The notes: generated by a model from the sequence alone, not told the origin. A stretch of DNA of 64,000 nucleotides from JABSSA01 sp039960995 (GCA_039960995.1 JBDVKF010000080.1:62001-126000); one strand, 5' to 3'; shown: positions 53,293 to 63,454, counted from the stretch's first letter. Numbers and translations: made by a program.

Positions 53293-54354
53293 TTAAGATC
53301 GTGCCAATTCGGGATGCTCGTAAGCCTTTGGATAGGGCATCGGGTGCAATGGCCCTTTGGGCACAACGTTGTTCCAAGATCGACCAAAATATCCCTGGCG
53401 ACAATGCACAAGCGAATTGCTCTCAGCAACGCCTGGCATTGCGTAAACACGGCAAAGCCAACGCCACAGGAACGGGTAATCCAATATCCGTGCTGCATTC
53501 AGTTTCATACGCATGTAATAAACAGGATCATGCCGATACAATGTCGGAAACAACCTCAAATCAGCTTCGGTAAACGCATCACCTGTTAAAAACGGGCGGC
53601 CATCGGACCCAAGCCGATGTTCAATCTGGCCAAGCGTGTCAAAATACCGTTCAAACGCTGCCTCATACACCTTTTGATCCGAAGAAAATCCCGCCTTATA
53701 CGCCCCGTTATTGATACCCACATAGATGTCTTCGTTCAGGATATCGATCTCGCTGCGCAGTTCGGCGTGTTCTGTGCCAAGGGGATACAAATCCAACCTG
53801 CTGGTTTCGGACATCTCAGACCCAAGTGCGATGGCGTGTTTGTTTAACAGCCGCAAGATGTCCGCGCTTTCATTGGACACGATACGCTTTTGTTTCTTGT
53901 CATAAAGCACCGGCACCGATGCTTCGGACGATCCTTCGGCCTGATATATTTCAGTTATCAATCGATAGTTTTTCCCAGTCGCAGTCTCTTTTGTGCATTC
54001 AGGCAGAACATCCCCTGTCAACGTCGCGATCCGGTTTGGATCAAATTCCCAACGCTTTGGTTCGATTGGATCGTTTTCTGTCGTTCGATTGGGAAAGGCC
54101 ACATCCATGGTCACCGCGTTTTTCAATCCAAGAATGTTACGCGCCAAGGTCACGCGGTGACACCACGGGCAATTCAAAGCCACAAACAAATGGTATCGTC
54201 CGGGTTCCGGCGGAAAACCTGACAGCGCGTCAAGATCATTGCGAAACTTACTGACCCCGCGAACGAACTCCCCCTGAGCCCGGCGCGCTTTGGCGTTGTT
54301 TTGCGGTTCTTCAACTGCAGTGTTTTTTGGCTCAGTCACACCGAAACTCTCCAC
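53293..54354 (-). CDS. Glutathionyl-hydroquinone reductase-like (Xi-class) GST
   Basis: A 353-residue GST of the ECM4/PcpF/YqjG clade. NCPWCHR (61-67) holds the catalytic Cys62 that replaces the Ser/Tyr of other GSTs. The C-terminal region with EADLRLFPTLYRHDPVYY is typical. These enzymes remove glutathione from glutathionyl-hydroquinones; some act on chlorinated aromatics or lignin-type compounds. Convergent with the antiporter and divergent from the KAS III operon; the 230-base gap to that operon should hold two promoters. Confidence 0.9.
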   Translation of the reverse strand: MESFGVTEPKNTAVEEPQNNAKARRAQGEFVRGVSKFRNDLDALSGFPPEPGRYHLFVALNCPWCHRVTLARNILGLKNAVTMDVAFPNRTTENDPIEPKRWEFDPNRIATLTGDVLPECTKETATGKNYRLITEIYQAEGSSEASVPVLYDKKQKRIVSNESADILRLLNKHAIALGSEMSETSRLDLYPLGTEHAELRSEIDILNEDIYVGINNGAYKAGFSSDQKVYEAAFERYFDTLGQIEHRLGSDGRPFLTGDAFTEADLRLFPTLYRHDPVYYMRMKLNAARILDYPFLWRWLCRVYAMPGVAESNSLVHCRQGYFGRSWNNVVPKGPLHPMPYPKAYEHPELARS

Positions 54355-54584
54355 CTTTGGGCCACCTAAGAAACCGTACCATGCGCGAGTGTCGGCTGGT
54401 TTGCCAGCAGGATCGCATTCACGTCTTCATCATGAATTGCCCCGTACGCCCAAAGATCCAAACATTGCTTTGGGGGCTTCATGCGCGTCTGCCTGATTGT
54501 TCCATCAAATGCGCCATTTGGCTTCGCGAAGGGACAGGTTTACACTCACCCACAATTTTATCGTTATTGAGGTTGTTCATTTTT

Positions 54585-55571
54585 ATGGTGCATATCATTG
54601 GATCCGGAAGAGCCTTGCCAGCGGAGTGCCTAAGCGCAGAAACGTTGGACGCGCAATTGGGGTTCCCAATTGGACATTTGCAAAAAGAAACCGGCGTGTC
54701 GCACCGCTATGTTTGCCGCGACGAAAGCCAAATTGATCTGGCCATTTCCGCGTGCAAGACAGCTTTGGAAGATGCCGGAATTGACGCGACTGAAATCGAC
54801 CTTTTAATTTCGGGTTGCGCGGTGCCATATCAACCCATTCCGTCCACGGCCCCGCTTGTTATGCGCGAATTGGGAATTGCCGACGGCAGCGCTGCCGCAT
54901 TTGACGTCAATAGCACATGCCTGAGCTTTCTAACCGCGCTCCAAACGGCGGACCGTTTGTTAGACACAGGACAACACACCAATGCGTTGGTTTTCTCGGC
55001 CGAAATCGCATCGCGGGCTTTGCCATGGTCGACGCATCCAGAAGTGGCTGGGTTGTTTGGCGATGGCGCGGCCGCTGTGGTGTTAACGCGAAATTCCAAC
55101 GGAACACGCGGCCTGAAATCAGTGCTGTTCCGAACCTATCCTTCAGCCTATGAGGCCAGCGAAATTGGCGCGGGCGGAACACGTTTTGATTATCGAGAAG
55201 ATCGCGACGCCTTTGAACACAATACATTGTTTTCGATGGACGGGATCGCCTTGTTCCGACTGACAATTGAACACTTTAATTCTTGCGTCGATGGGCTGTT
55301 GGATCAAGCCGGTTGGCAACATAAAGACGTCGATCATGTCATTCCGCATCAGGCCAGCCCTGCCGCGCTGTCTCATATGGTGCGTTTGACCAAATTCGAT
55401 AAGGATCGCGTTTTCGATATCGCGTCTGACTATGGCAATCAAATCGCCGCTTCGATCCCATTTGCTTTTGACCTTGCACGCAAACAAGGTCGTATAGGAC
55501 CCGGTTCCAAAGTTCTGTTTCTTGGGACTTCGGCTGGCGTTTCCATCGGGGGAATTGCCTATGAGGCCTGA
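54585..55571 (+). CDS. 3-oxoacyl-ACP synthase III-like (FabH/OleA-type) condensing enzyme
   Basis: A 328-residue thiolase-fold condensing enzyme with the complete Cys-His-Asn triad: C112 in NSTCLSF, H255 in PHQAS and N285 in YGNQIAAS. It is probably not the housekeeping FabH, given its operon partners and a substituted N-terminal region. It could start fatty-acid-like synthesis from an unusual primer, or join two acyl groups as OleA does. The ATG at 54585 is set by the family start MVHIIGSGRALP; the ribosome site is poor. First gene of a four-gene operon. Confidence 0.85.
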   Translation: MVHIIGSGRALPAECLSAETLDAQLGFPIGHLQKETGVSHRYVCRDESQIDLAISACKTALEDAGIDATEIDLLISGCAVPYQPIPSTAPLVMRELGIADGSAAAFDVNSTCLSFLTALQTADRLLDTGQHTNALVFSAEIASRALPWSTHPEVAGLFGDGAAAVVLTRNSNGTRGLKSVLFRTYPSAYEASEIGAGGTRFDYREDRDAFEHNTLFSMDGIALFRLTIEHFNSCVDGLLDQAGWQHKDVDHVIPHQASPAALSHMVRLTKFDKDRVFDIASDYGNQIAASIPFAFDLARKQGRIGPGSKVLFLGTSAGVSIGGIAYEA

Positions 55572-56556
55572 TGCCCCACACCGTATCTTGGTCACTGGTG
55601 CAACAGGGTTTCTAGGTGGGCATCTGGTCCAGCATCTGGCGACTAAAGGCTACGACGTCATCGCGCATGGGCGAAGTGATGTGGGGTGCCATACTCTTAG
55701 AATGTCAGGACACAACGTATTCCAATGGGATATTTCCGCGCCCGTTAACAGCCATGAAAAGTTGGACAGGGTCGATTGTGTTGTTCACTGCGCAGCACTT
55801 TCAGCGCCGTTTGGTCGTTTGGCTGATTTCGAAGCTGCAAATATCGCAGGTACACGCAATGTATTGGATCTCGCGGCGCACTTGAACGCATCCCGGTTTG
55901 TTTTTATCTCAAGCCCGTCCGTATATTTTTCGCCGAACGATCAGCTGGACGTGTCCGAAGACATGCCGTTGCCGACCCCATTCAACGCCTATGCAGCGAC
56001 GAAACAAAAAGCCGAAACACTGGTTTTGGACACACCCGAACTGCGTCCTGTCATCCTTAGGCCTCGGGGGATTTATGGATTGAATGACACGACGCTTTTG
56101 CCCCGAATATTACGCGCTGCAAAAAGCCGGCCATTGCCATTGTTTCGCAATGGCCGCGCCTCTATCGATCTAACACATGTCGACGATGTCGTGGACGCAA
56201 TTGAATGCGCAATCAACGCACCGGCGCATGTTGAACGCGAGATTTTCAATATCTCAAGCGGCGAACCTTTGGCCGTCACAGATATTGTCGATCAAGTATG
56301 TGCGCGCGCCCAAATTGCCGTCCGCTGGCGAAAAACACCCCTCGCCCCTGCCCTTTGCGTTGCCAGTGTCTTGGAATACGCCGCTCGTTTGTTTCCAGCT
56401 TTGGGCGAACCTGTCGCAACCAAATACGGGTTGGCTTTGTTCGCCTATGCCCAAAGCTTGAATATTTCCAAGGCCCAAACTCTGCTGGGATGGGCCCCCA
56501 AAACCCGGTTCCAAGATGGATTGGATAAGACGTTCACTGACGGATCGTTTGTGTGA
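55561..56556 (+). CDS. NAD-dependent epimerase/dehydratase (extended SDR), OleD-like
   Basis: A 331-residue extended short-chain dehydrogenase. The NAD loop is VTGATGFLGGHL (11-22), and the Ser plus Tyr-x-x-x-Lys site is ISSPSVYF with NAYAATKQKAE (Y and K three apart). Extended SDRs reduce ketones or epimerise sugars. Following a condensing enzyme, reduction of a beta-keto acyl group, as OleD does, is the natural reading but unproven. The gene begins 11 bases inside the preceding gene, after GGGGGAA. Confidence 0.85.
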   Translation: MRPDAPHRILVTGATGFLGGHLVQHLATKGYDVIAHGRSDVGCHTLRMSGHNVFQWDISAPVNSHEKLDRVDCVVHCAALSAPFGRLADFEAANIAGTRNVLDLAAHLNASRFVFISSPSVYFSPNDQLDVSEDMPLPTPFNAYAATKQKAETLVLDTPELRPVILRPRGIYGLNDTTLLPRILRAAKSRPLPLFRNGRASIDLTHVDDVVDAIECAINAPAHVEREIFNISSGEPLAVTDIVDQVCARAQIAVRWRKTPLAPALCVASVLEYAARLFPALGEPVATKYGLALFAYAQSLNISKAQTLLGWAPKTRFQDGLDKTFTDGSFV

Positions 56557-57368
56557 CCCCTGTTTTCGCAAACAGCGCTTGGGTCAACGCCCCGCAAGCC
56601 TTGATCCAACGAGAGGGCGCATGGAAAAACGTGGCCTTAAAAGTGCGCTACGGTCTGTTCAGGCATCCAGACCACGGGGCGATCCTGATCGACACAGGCT
56701 ATACACGCGAAACAACCCAAGGCGCGCACCGTGGTCGCGCGTTGCGTCTGTATGCGAAGGTTTTGAAACCCGCGCTGAACGCCATACATCAACCGCAACA
56801 ATTCTTGTCGCATTTCGACTTGTCTGTGGATGACATCAAATATGTGATCGTCACCCATTTTCATGCAGATCACATTTCGGGATTAAATCAATTTCCAAAC
56901 GCCCGCTTTATTGGGTGTGGTGACGCTTTCGCCCGCATCCGCTCCAATAGCACGATCCGAAATCTCAGCCATGGCGTTTTTGCAGAACTCTTGCCCAAAG
57001 ATTTTACGGAACGCTTCACAAGTCTTGATGACTTACCTCAATCCGATACGGCCATCTTTGACCTGCCAACAGGTGCGGATTTATTTGGCGACGGCACCGT
57101 ACAAAGCATACCTTTGCCCGGTCATGCACATGGTCATTTTGGCGTATTGTTCCCAATGGAAAAGACGCCGTTTCTCTATGCGGTGGATGTGCAATGGCTT
57201 CAATCGGCGTTGCAAGGACGACCTCCGGGATTTCCATCGACCTTAATTGCGGATGACACACACCAACTGGCTGCATCATCCGATATTGTCGCGCATTTTC
57301 AATCTCGTGGCGGCACCGTCGTTTTGTGCCACGATCCATCCGACACGCCTTTTGATATCGCCACATGA
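56553..57368 (+). CDS. Metallo-beta-lactamase-fold hydrolase
   Basis: A 271-residue MBL-fold protein with a full binuclear metal site: THFHADHISGL (H102, H104, D106, H107), LPGHAHGHFG, AVDVQW (bridging Asp) and LCHDPSD. Relatives cleave thioesters, lactones or other esters. Here hydrolysis of an acyl thioester or lactone made by the neighbours is plausible. GTG start overlapping the SDR stop by four bases; four-base overlap with the next gene too. Confidence 0.85.
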   Translation: MTPVFANSAWVNAPQALIQREGAWKNVALKVRYGLFRHPDHGAILIDTGYTRETTQGAHRGRALRLYAKVLKPALNAIHQPQQFLSHFDLSVDDIKYVIVTHFHADHISGLNQFPNARFIGCGDAFARIRSNSTIRNLSHGVFAELLPKDFTERFTSLDDLPQSDTAIFDLPTGADLFGDGTVQSIPLPGHAHGHFGVLFPMEKTPFLYAVDVQWLQSALQGRPPGFPSTLIADDTHQLAASSDIVAHFQSRGGTVVLCHDPSDTPFDIAT

Positions 57369-58612
57369 GCAAAACAACCGAAACCCTTGGTGCCTTTCTG
57401 GCATCGTTCTTTTTGCCAAAACTGCCCCGACCGGTGTTCGAGGCGTGGCAACGACGCGCTTTAAGGCGTTGGCTTAAACGGGATGCGGCGAAGGTCGCGG
57501 CCTATTCCCATGGCCCCCAATCACTAGACGACATGCCAATCATCGAAAAATCAGACCTGTTGAATGATTTTAGCGGATACAATGTTCAAGGCTTTACCAA
57601 GGCCCAAGTTCACCAAGCCATCGATGACAATGCCCGCATTGGCACATTCTCCGCCGGGGCAAGCTCTGGCACCAGTGGCAATCGCGGATTGTTCGTCATT
57701 TCGGATGCTGAACGATTTCGATGGTTGGGGTCCATTCTGGCCAAAACACTGCCAGACCTTATTTGGAAACGCCCGCGCGTGGCTATTTTGTTGCCACAGG
57801 CGACCCCGCTTTATGACAGTGCAAACGAGGCTGGTCCCCTGACGTTACGTGTGTTCGACCTGAAATCTGGTGTTGAACACTGGCAAGGCGATCTTGAACA
57901 GTTCAACCCAACTGTGCTTGTCGCTCCTCCAAAAATACTGCGGTATCTTGCGGAAACGGGCGTTAAACTAGCGCCGCAACGCATGTTCTCTGCATCCGAA
58001 ACTCTTGATCCAACAGACCGAACTGTGATCGAAGATTGGTCTGGGTCACGCCTTGGGCAAATCTACATGGCGAGCGAAGGATTATTGGCCGTCACCTGCC
58101 GCAAAGGTCGCCTGCATCTGGCCGAAGATTCAGTCTTTTTCGAATTTGATACCGTGGCCCCCGGGTTGGTAAACCCAATCATCACAAGCTTTCGACGGTC
58201 CACACAAATTCTGGCCCGCTATCGCATGAACGACATTTTGCGCCTGTCGCAAACGCCTTGCACCTGCGGATCTTCGTTGCGTGTCATCGATGAGGTCATT
58301 GGCCGTATGGACGACTGCCTTCATTTGCCCAAAGCTGGAAAGACCATTGTTTTCACCCCGGACGTGTTGCGCAATGCCGTGGTGTCATCAAATGCGTCGA
58401 TCGATGACTTTCGCATCATCCAAGCCGATGCCCATACCGTTTGTTTGAAACTGCCTCTTTCCGTCTCTCGCTCAGTGGCTGAAAACGCGCGTGACGCCCT
58501 GGCTCAATTGATCAATCAACGAACGAGCGAAGCTTTGGTGCAGCTTGTGCAAGAAGACCTGACATGGGAGGCGGACAAGAAACTGCGCCGTGTCAAATCC
58601 GAGTTCTCATAG
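57365..58612 (+). CDS. Adenylate-forming enzyme, coenzyme-F390-synthetase-like
   Basis: A 415-residue member of the PaaK/F390-synthetase-like branch of adenylate-forming enzymes (I believe TIGR02304). ATP-loop SSGTSGNRG (100-108) lacks the usual Lys, YMASEGL carries the Glu of motif A5, RYRMNDI the Asp of A7, and a Lys pair near the C-terminus (ADKKLRR) could be A10. CTCGSSLRV resembles the small Cys motif in PaaK. It probably activates a carboxylic acid as an acyl-AMP and passes it to CoA, a carrier or an amine. Last gene of the operon. Confidence 0.82.
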   Translation: MSKTTETLGAFLASFFLPKLPRPVFEAWQRRALRRWLKRDAAKVAAYSHGPQSLDDMPIIEKSDLLNDFSGYNVQGFTKAQVHQAIDDNARIGTFSAGASSGTSGNRGLFVISDAERFRWLGSILAKTLPDLIWKRPRVAILLPQATPLYDSANEAGPLTLRVFDLKSGVEHWQGDLEQFNPTVLVAPPKILRYLAETGVKLAPQRMFSASETLDPTDRTVIEDWSGSRLGQIYMASEGLLAVTCRKGRLHLAEDSVFFEFDTVAPGLVNPIITSFRRSTQILARYRMNDILRLSQTPCTCGSSLRVIDEVIGRMDDCLHLPKAGKTIVFTPDVLRNAVVSSNASIDDFRIIQADAHTVCLKLPLSVSRSVAENARDALAQLINQRTSEALVQLVQEDLTWEADKKLRRVKSEFS

Positions 58613-58663
58613 AGTCCTCAAGACCACCAAAACGCGGAACCGATTAATCCGCTGTTACTGCGT

Positions 58664-60727
58664 TTAAATGACGTTTGCGGTCAAACCAAATTCAATCTGC
58701 TTACGTTTGCTCACGGCCTGCGTCATTCTATCTGCGACCATGGCAATCACCGCCATTCCAATCCCAGCGGTCATACCGACGCCAAAATCACCGTCCCCAA
58801 GCCCGATATAGATTTGTTGACCCAACCCGTTTGTGCCAACCAATGCTGCGATAACCAGCATACCGATCGCATAGATGATCGTCTGATTTAACCCCAACAT
58901 GATTGCCGGCAGCGCCAAGGCCAGTTTGACTTTGAACAACATCTGCATACGTGTCGCACCAATCGTTGTTGCCGCCTCTGTAACCGATGCGGGCAAGTTT
59001 CGCAGACCATGTTCCGTGTATCGAATGGCCGGCACGATCGCATAGGCAATAACAGCCAACAACGCGGTGAATTCCCCGATCTTAAAGACCATAACAAATG
59101 GGATCAGGATCACGAAAAGCGGCATAGTCTGCAATGTGTCGATGATGGGCCTTACGATGGCCGACACCACTGCGTTTTCCGACGCCCAAACGCCAATGCT
59201 GGTGCCAGCAACGAAACACACAAATACGGCCAAACCACATAAATACAGCGACAGCACAGTTTGGGGCCAAATCCCTGCAACGATAAGAAATGCCAAACCA
59301 ACCGCCGTCCCAATGGCAAGCCCTCGGCCCGCCACGACATAAGCCGTAAACACAAGGCAGGCGAACAGCGCAATCCACGGCAAATTGGTCAGTCCGATGA
59401 ATAAAAACACACCGCTTACCAATGTCATCGCACCAAGCGTCGTCCAGCCTTTCCAAGCAATCCAACCGGACAACGCCAGGATCAGAATCGCATATCCACC
59501 GACAAGAGCAGGCGTCAGTGCGAACCCCCACGTAAACGGGCTGACGGCCTGATTTAGACCGATTTTGACGGGCAGCATGACAAAGAAAAAGGCTGAGTTC
59601 TTAAAGCCTTCAATCCATTCGCGCCCGTTGACCACCACATGTTCCAATGCGTCGTTCATCACCGGTGCTGGATTGATAACCAGTGAGTTGGGCCATTCGT
59701 TCAAAAATGGGATGAACTGCGCGCAGATATACAAAGCAATCAGCACGACCATAATCGTTATGAAAAGCTGTTTGGTTTTTTGACTGTGACCATCGGCCCG
59801 GTCCTTCGTGGCAAAGCCATATGTGATCCGATCCAGCACCATTGCAATCAATGCAATAACAAAGCCGACCAAAAGGCTTTCCCCGAATTGCGCCTTGCGA
59901 ATTGTGGACAACACTTCCCAACCGATATCGTTGGTCCCCCCAATGATCGACGCGATGATAACCATCGACAAGGACGCCATGGTCGTTTGGTTCACGCCCA
60001 GCAACATCTGGGATTGGGCGGCGGGCAGTTTCACTTTCCAAAAAAGTTGAGAAGGTGTCGCGCCTGAAATCAGGCCCGCTTCGACGATTTCACTTGGGAC
60101 TGTGCGCAAACCGAGGATCGTATTCCGAACCATGGGCGGAAAGGCATATAGGATGGAAGACACCAAGCCGACCGTTGTCCCAAATCCAAACAGGATCAGG
60201 ATTGGCAGCAAATAGGCGAAGGCTGGGATAGTTTGAAGCAAGTCGAGGGTCGGCATTAGGACACGGTTTGCGCGCTCTGAATACGCCCCCCAAACCCCAA
60301 ATCCAAAACCGACCGCCAAAGCCATCGGCACTGAAACCAACACGATGGCTAAGCTGTTCATGCTTTCGGCCCAAAACCCGATACCAGCCATATAAAGCAT
60401 TGAAAACGCCACGAACGCAGCCAGACGCGCACCCGAGGCGACATACCCCAAAACGACAAGAAAGACGGTGATGACGGACCAAGGCAAAATGCGTAACAGA
60501 TTTTGCGCCGCCCAAATGGGCCATTCCAGCAACCACCCAATCGCTTTGAAAATTGGGCCAAAGGCATCGACGAACAATCGCATGATTTGATTCATGACAT
60601 CCGTCGGGGACGCGACCCAAGCGTCGGGGTATTCCACCAGAACACCAAATAGGTCGGAAAACACATGTAAAATCACTGTAAACAGCGCCAGTGCCGCCCA
60701 AATATAGGGTTGGGCATTTCGGGTCAT
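58664..60727 (-). CDS. Quaternary-amine ABC transporter permease, two fused permease domains
   Basis: A 687-residue inner-membrane protein with two tandem BPD_transp_1 domains. The ATPase-coupling EAA loops are EAGLISGATPSQLFWKVKLP in the first half and EAATTIGATRMQMLFKVKLA in the second. ProW-type proteins have one such domain; the fused form is known in roseobacter betaine, TMAO and choline importers such as TmoW. The substrate is probably a methylated amine or betaine. The start overlaps the ATPase gene by four bases. Confidence 0.9.
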   Translation of the reverse strand: MTRNAQPYIWAALALFTVILHVFSDLFGVLVEYPDAWVASPTDVMNQIMRLFVDAFGPIFKAIGWLLEWPIWAAQNLLRILPWSVITVFLVVLGYVASGARLAAFVAFSMLYMAGIGFWAESMNSLAIVLVSVPMALAVGFGFGVWGAYSERANRVLMPTLDLLQTIPAFAYLLPILILFGFGTTVGLVSSILYAFPPMVRNTILGLRTVPSEIVEAGLISGATPSQLFWKVKLPAAQSQMLLGVNQTTMASLSMVIIASIIGGTNDIGWEVLSTIRKAQFGESLLVGFVIALIAMVLDRITYGFATKDRADGHSQKTKQLFITIMVVLIALYICAQFIPFLNEWPNSLVINPAPVMNDALEHVVVNGREWIEGFKNSAFFFVMLPVKIGLNQAVSPFTWGFALTPALVGGYAILILALSGWIAWKGWTTLGAMTLVSGVFLFIGLTNLPWIALFACLVFTAYVVAGRGLAIGTAVGLAFLIVAGIWPQTVLSLYLCGLAVFVCFVAGTSIGVWASENAVVSAIVRPIIDTLQTMPLFVILIPFVMVFKIGEFTALLAVIAYAIVPAIRYTEHGLRNLPASVTEAATTIGATRMQMLFKVKLALALPAIMLGLNQTIIYAIGMLVIAALVGTNGLGQQIYIGLGDGDFGVGMTAGIGMAVIAMVADRMTQAVSKRKQIEFGLTANVI

Positions 60728-61812
60728 TGCGCTTCACCTGATGCTGCGTCTGATCCGCTGGCCAAAGCGCGCACAAAATCGCGGGCATTGATGACCCCAA
60801 CAACAATGCCCGCGTCATTGCGCACAGCGACACCGTTTTCATTGTTCGCAAGGACCGGCAGCAAGGTCAGCAAAGACGTTTCCGCATCCACGACCTGTAA
60901 TCCGTCAAAGGACACATCGCTTGGTTCGACAATGTCGCCCGCCGTCAGGACCATTTCCCACGGCACATCATTCGTAAACTCGCGCACGTAATCATCGGCA
61001 GGGTTCAGAATAAGATCAACCGGGCGACCTATCTGAACCACTTCGCCGTCACGCATGATCGCCATGCGATCAGCAATGCGCAACGCTTCCAAAAAGTCGT
61101 GGGTGATAAAGACGATGGATTTGTGCAATTCGGATTGAATGCGCAGAAATTCATCCTGCATTTGGCGTCTGATCAAAGGATCAAGCGCGCTAAACGGTTC
61201 GTCCAAAAACCACAGATCTGGTTCCACGGCCAATGATCGCGCAATTCCGACGCGTTGTTGTTGCCCACCCGACAATTGCCGCGGAAAACTGCTTTCGCGT
61301 CCATTCAATCTAACAAGATCAATCACGTCTTGGGCTTTGGCTCGGCGTTCCGAAAGGCCGATCCCTTGCAATTCAAGCGGAAACGCCACGTTATCCAAAA
61401 CGTTCAGATGCGGCATCAAACCAAAGTTCTGAAACACCATCCCCATCTTATGCCGGCGAAATTCGATCAGTTCTTTGGCGTTTTTCTCTAAAAGGTTTTC
61501 ACCGTTGAATAAAATCTCTCCGGCAGTGGGTTCAACAAGGCGCGACAAGCAACGCACAATCGTTGACTTGCCCGATCCCGACAGCCCCATAATGACAAAG
61601 ATTTCGCCAACATGAACATCAAAAGAAACGTTTGCACTGGCGACGATGTGATCGTCGTCTCGGATGTGTTGTGCATGTTCCTTGGCCTGCGCGTCTGTGT
61701 CCACATTGCCGTTACGGCTTTGGAAATAAGCGTCCGGTTGCGCGCCGTATACTTTCCAGACATTGCGGCAAGACAGCTTGACCTCACCTGTGCTGGCCTT
61801 TGCACTCGCCAT
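60724..61812 (-). CDS. Quaternary-amine ABC transporter ATPase (ProV/TmoV-like)
   Basis: A 362-residue ABC ATPase with Walker A GLSGSGKST (76-84), signature LSGGQQQR (about 179-186) and Walker B LWFLDEPFSALDP. A C-terminal CBS-like regulatory tail (about 270-350) would sense ionic strength in OpuA-type transporters. A roughly 55-residue N-terminal extension before the core is typical of the TMAO/betaine group. Second gene of the operon. Confidence 0.92.
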   Translation of the reverse strand: MASAKASTGEVKLSCRNVWKVYGAQPDAYFQSRNGNVDTDAQAKEHAQHIRDDDHIVASANVSFDVHVGEIFVIMGLSGSGKSTIVRCLSRLVEPTAGEILFNGENLLEKNAKELIEFRRHKMGMVFQNFGLMPHLNVLDNVAFPLELQGIGLSERRAKAQDVIDLVRLNGRESSFPRQLSGGQQQRVGIARSLAVEPDLWFLDEPFSALDPLIRRQMQDEFLRIQSELHKSIVFITHDFLEALRIADRMAIMRDGEVVQIGRPVDLILNPADDYVREFTNDVPWEMVLTAGDIVEPSDVSFDGLQVVDAETSLLTLLPVLANNENGVAVRNDAGIVVGVINARDFVRALASGSDAASGEAQ

Positions 61813-61925
61813 TGATGTTACTCCTCAAATCGCTTGGCTGAGGACACAACGACTGGAATCCGTAGGCACAGCGTTACCCGGTGATTGGCGGGACACTGCC
61901 CCGCCAACTTTGGCATTATTTTAAA

Positions 61926-62852
61926 TCAACCGGCCCAAGCGCGCCAAGTTGCTTCATTGTCTTTCATCCACTCTGCAACGGCTTCTTCGACGGACAATCC
62001 ATCCTGATCGACGCGTTGGATCAGCGCATTCTGAACATCATTGCTGAGCGCGTAGTTTTGCACGAATGTATAGGCTTTTGGCCATGTGGCAGCAAAGTCT
62101 TTGTGTACGATCTTTTGAACTGCAGCTTGGGCAAACCCGCATGCATTGCCGCGCGATTGATCAACACCAGCAAGACAATCAGGTGAACTGCTGTCCCACT
62201 TGACGACGTTCAATTCGATATCGGCGTGAATCCAATGTGGCTGCCAGAACATCATCAACATCGGCTGCTTTGCAGCAATAGCCGATTTCATTTCGGCCAA
62301 CATTGCACCTTCACTGCCGCCCGCAACAGGCTGGAATGGAAGTTCAACAGCGGCAACTTGATCCGCAGACCGTGTGCCCCAATCCGCAGGATACGTAATC
62401 AGGCGTCCATTTGGGAACGTGTCCGCAGCCGCAAAAGCCTGCGCACAATCATAAAGCGCATCATAGGCGGGAAGTCCCGGACAGACCTCTTCCATGTACG
62501 GTGGGTAAAACCAGCCTTCCAAAGGTTGCAAACCCAACTCGCCTACAATCTCGATATCTCCGGATTCGACAGCCTTGGGGAAAATGTCGCCAACATTGTT
62601 GTTCCAGACTTCAGGTTGGAAATGCAGGCTACCTTCTGCAATAGCCGCGAATTGCGGAACTGCGCCGGCTGTGACGTATTCAACCGTCATACCCATTTCC
62701 TTCAAAACCGAACCCGCGATTTGCGCAGACAGGTTTTGGCCAGTCCATTCGTTGATTGCGATTTTGATGGGGTCGCCTTCAGCCAGTACCGGCGCCGCCA
62801 GTGTGACCCCTAGGGCGACTGCGACGTATTTTGCAGTGCTGCGATAGTTCAT
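61926..62852 (-). CDS. Quaternary-amine ABC transporter substrate-binding protein
   Basis: A 308-residue periplasmic protein with a signal peptide (1-24, ending PVLA). It has many Trp and Tyr in ligand-facing positions (INEWTGQ, QPEVWNN, GWFYPPY, FWQPHWIHAD), as expected for an aromatic cage around a quaternary ammonium group. TMAO, glycine betaine, choline and carnitine are all possible. The gene leads the operon, 113 bases before the ATPase gene; the gap may hold a hairpin that lowers downstream expression, but I saw no clear one. Confidence 0.9.
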   Translation of the reverse strand: MNYRSTAKYVAVALGVTLAAPVLAEGDPIKIAINEWTGQNLSAQIAGSVLKEMGMTVEYVTAGAVPQFAAIAEGSLHFQPEVWNNNVGDIFPKAVESGDIEIVGELGLQPLEGWFYPPYMEEVCPGLPAYDALYDCAQAFAAADTFPNGRLITYPADWGTRSADQVAAVELPFQPVAGGSEGAMLAEMKSAIAAKQPMLMMFWQPHWIHADIELNVVKWDSSSPDCLAGVDQSRGNACGFAQAAVQKIVHKDFAATWPKAYTFVQNYALSNDVQNALIQRVDQDGLSVEEAVAEWMKDNEATWRAWAG

Positions 62853-63129
62853 TTCGAAACTCCCATTACCTTTTTTGTTGGCCCACTGAGGCGAAATTGG
62901 ACCTTTGAGCCAAAAGTTAACCGTTGGGCAGCTTTCAAGTCAATTTGTCGGCGCTTTTTGCGTCAGTATTCGGGTTATGTACTAATGAAAGGAAAGGACG
63001 TCGAATGGCAAGGCAATCCAGGTCTGACCTGTCCTGAAATTCGCCGACGTTAGCGATAGGCACCTTTCGAAAGTTTGCTTGTAGAGAAAGAGCCTCCACG
63101 ATTACGAGCGTAAGGGGGCAATCGTAGGT

Positions 63130-63454
63130 ATTTGATCCCACAGTTTGATGTTGTGATCTGCTCTTTGGAATGAAAGGGAGCATTGTTTGACCAAGCCAAA
63201 CTGCCCTTGGAAAAATGGCCAGGTTGAACGTTTGAACCTCACGATCAAAGTCGCAACCGTCAAACGGAATCACCGCGATAGCCACAAACAACTTCGAACC
63301 CATCTGGCGATTTCCTTAACGTTTAAAAATACGCAAGACGTCTCAAAACCTCAGCGGTCTCACGCCCTACGAATACATGTGCAGAATCTCGACATCTAAG
63401 TCAGAGAGATTCATCCTGAATCCGGTCCACCAGATTCCAGAACTGGACATTTAG
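63130..63454 (+). mobile_element. IS481-type transposase remnant
   Basis: Fragments of the C-terminal integrase core are legible across frames: EHCLTKPNCPWKNGQVERLN, then IKVATVKRNHRDSHKQLRTHLA, then, after a frame change near 63315, LSGLTPYEYMCRI and ERFILNPVHQIPELDI with a stop at 63452. This is the usual end of IS481-family transposases. The catalytic N-terminal part and the insertion-sequence ends are absent or unrecognisable, so it is a dead remnant. No terminal repeats found. Confidence 0.75.

Noticed and set aside
63187..63399. Intact 70-residue gene
   Set aside because: It is one frame of the IS481-type transposase remnant; the likeness continues in another frame beyond it.
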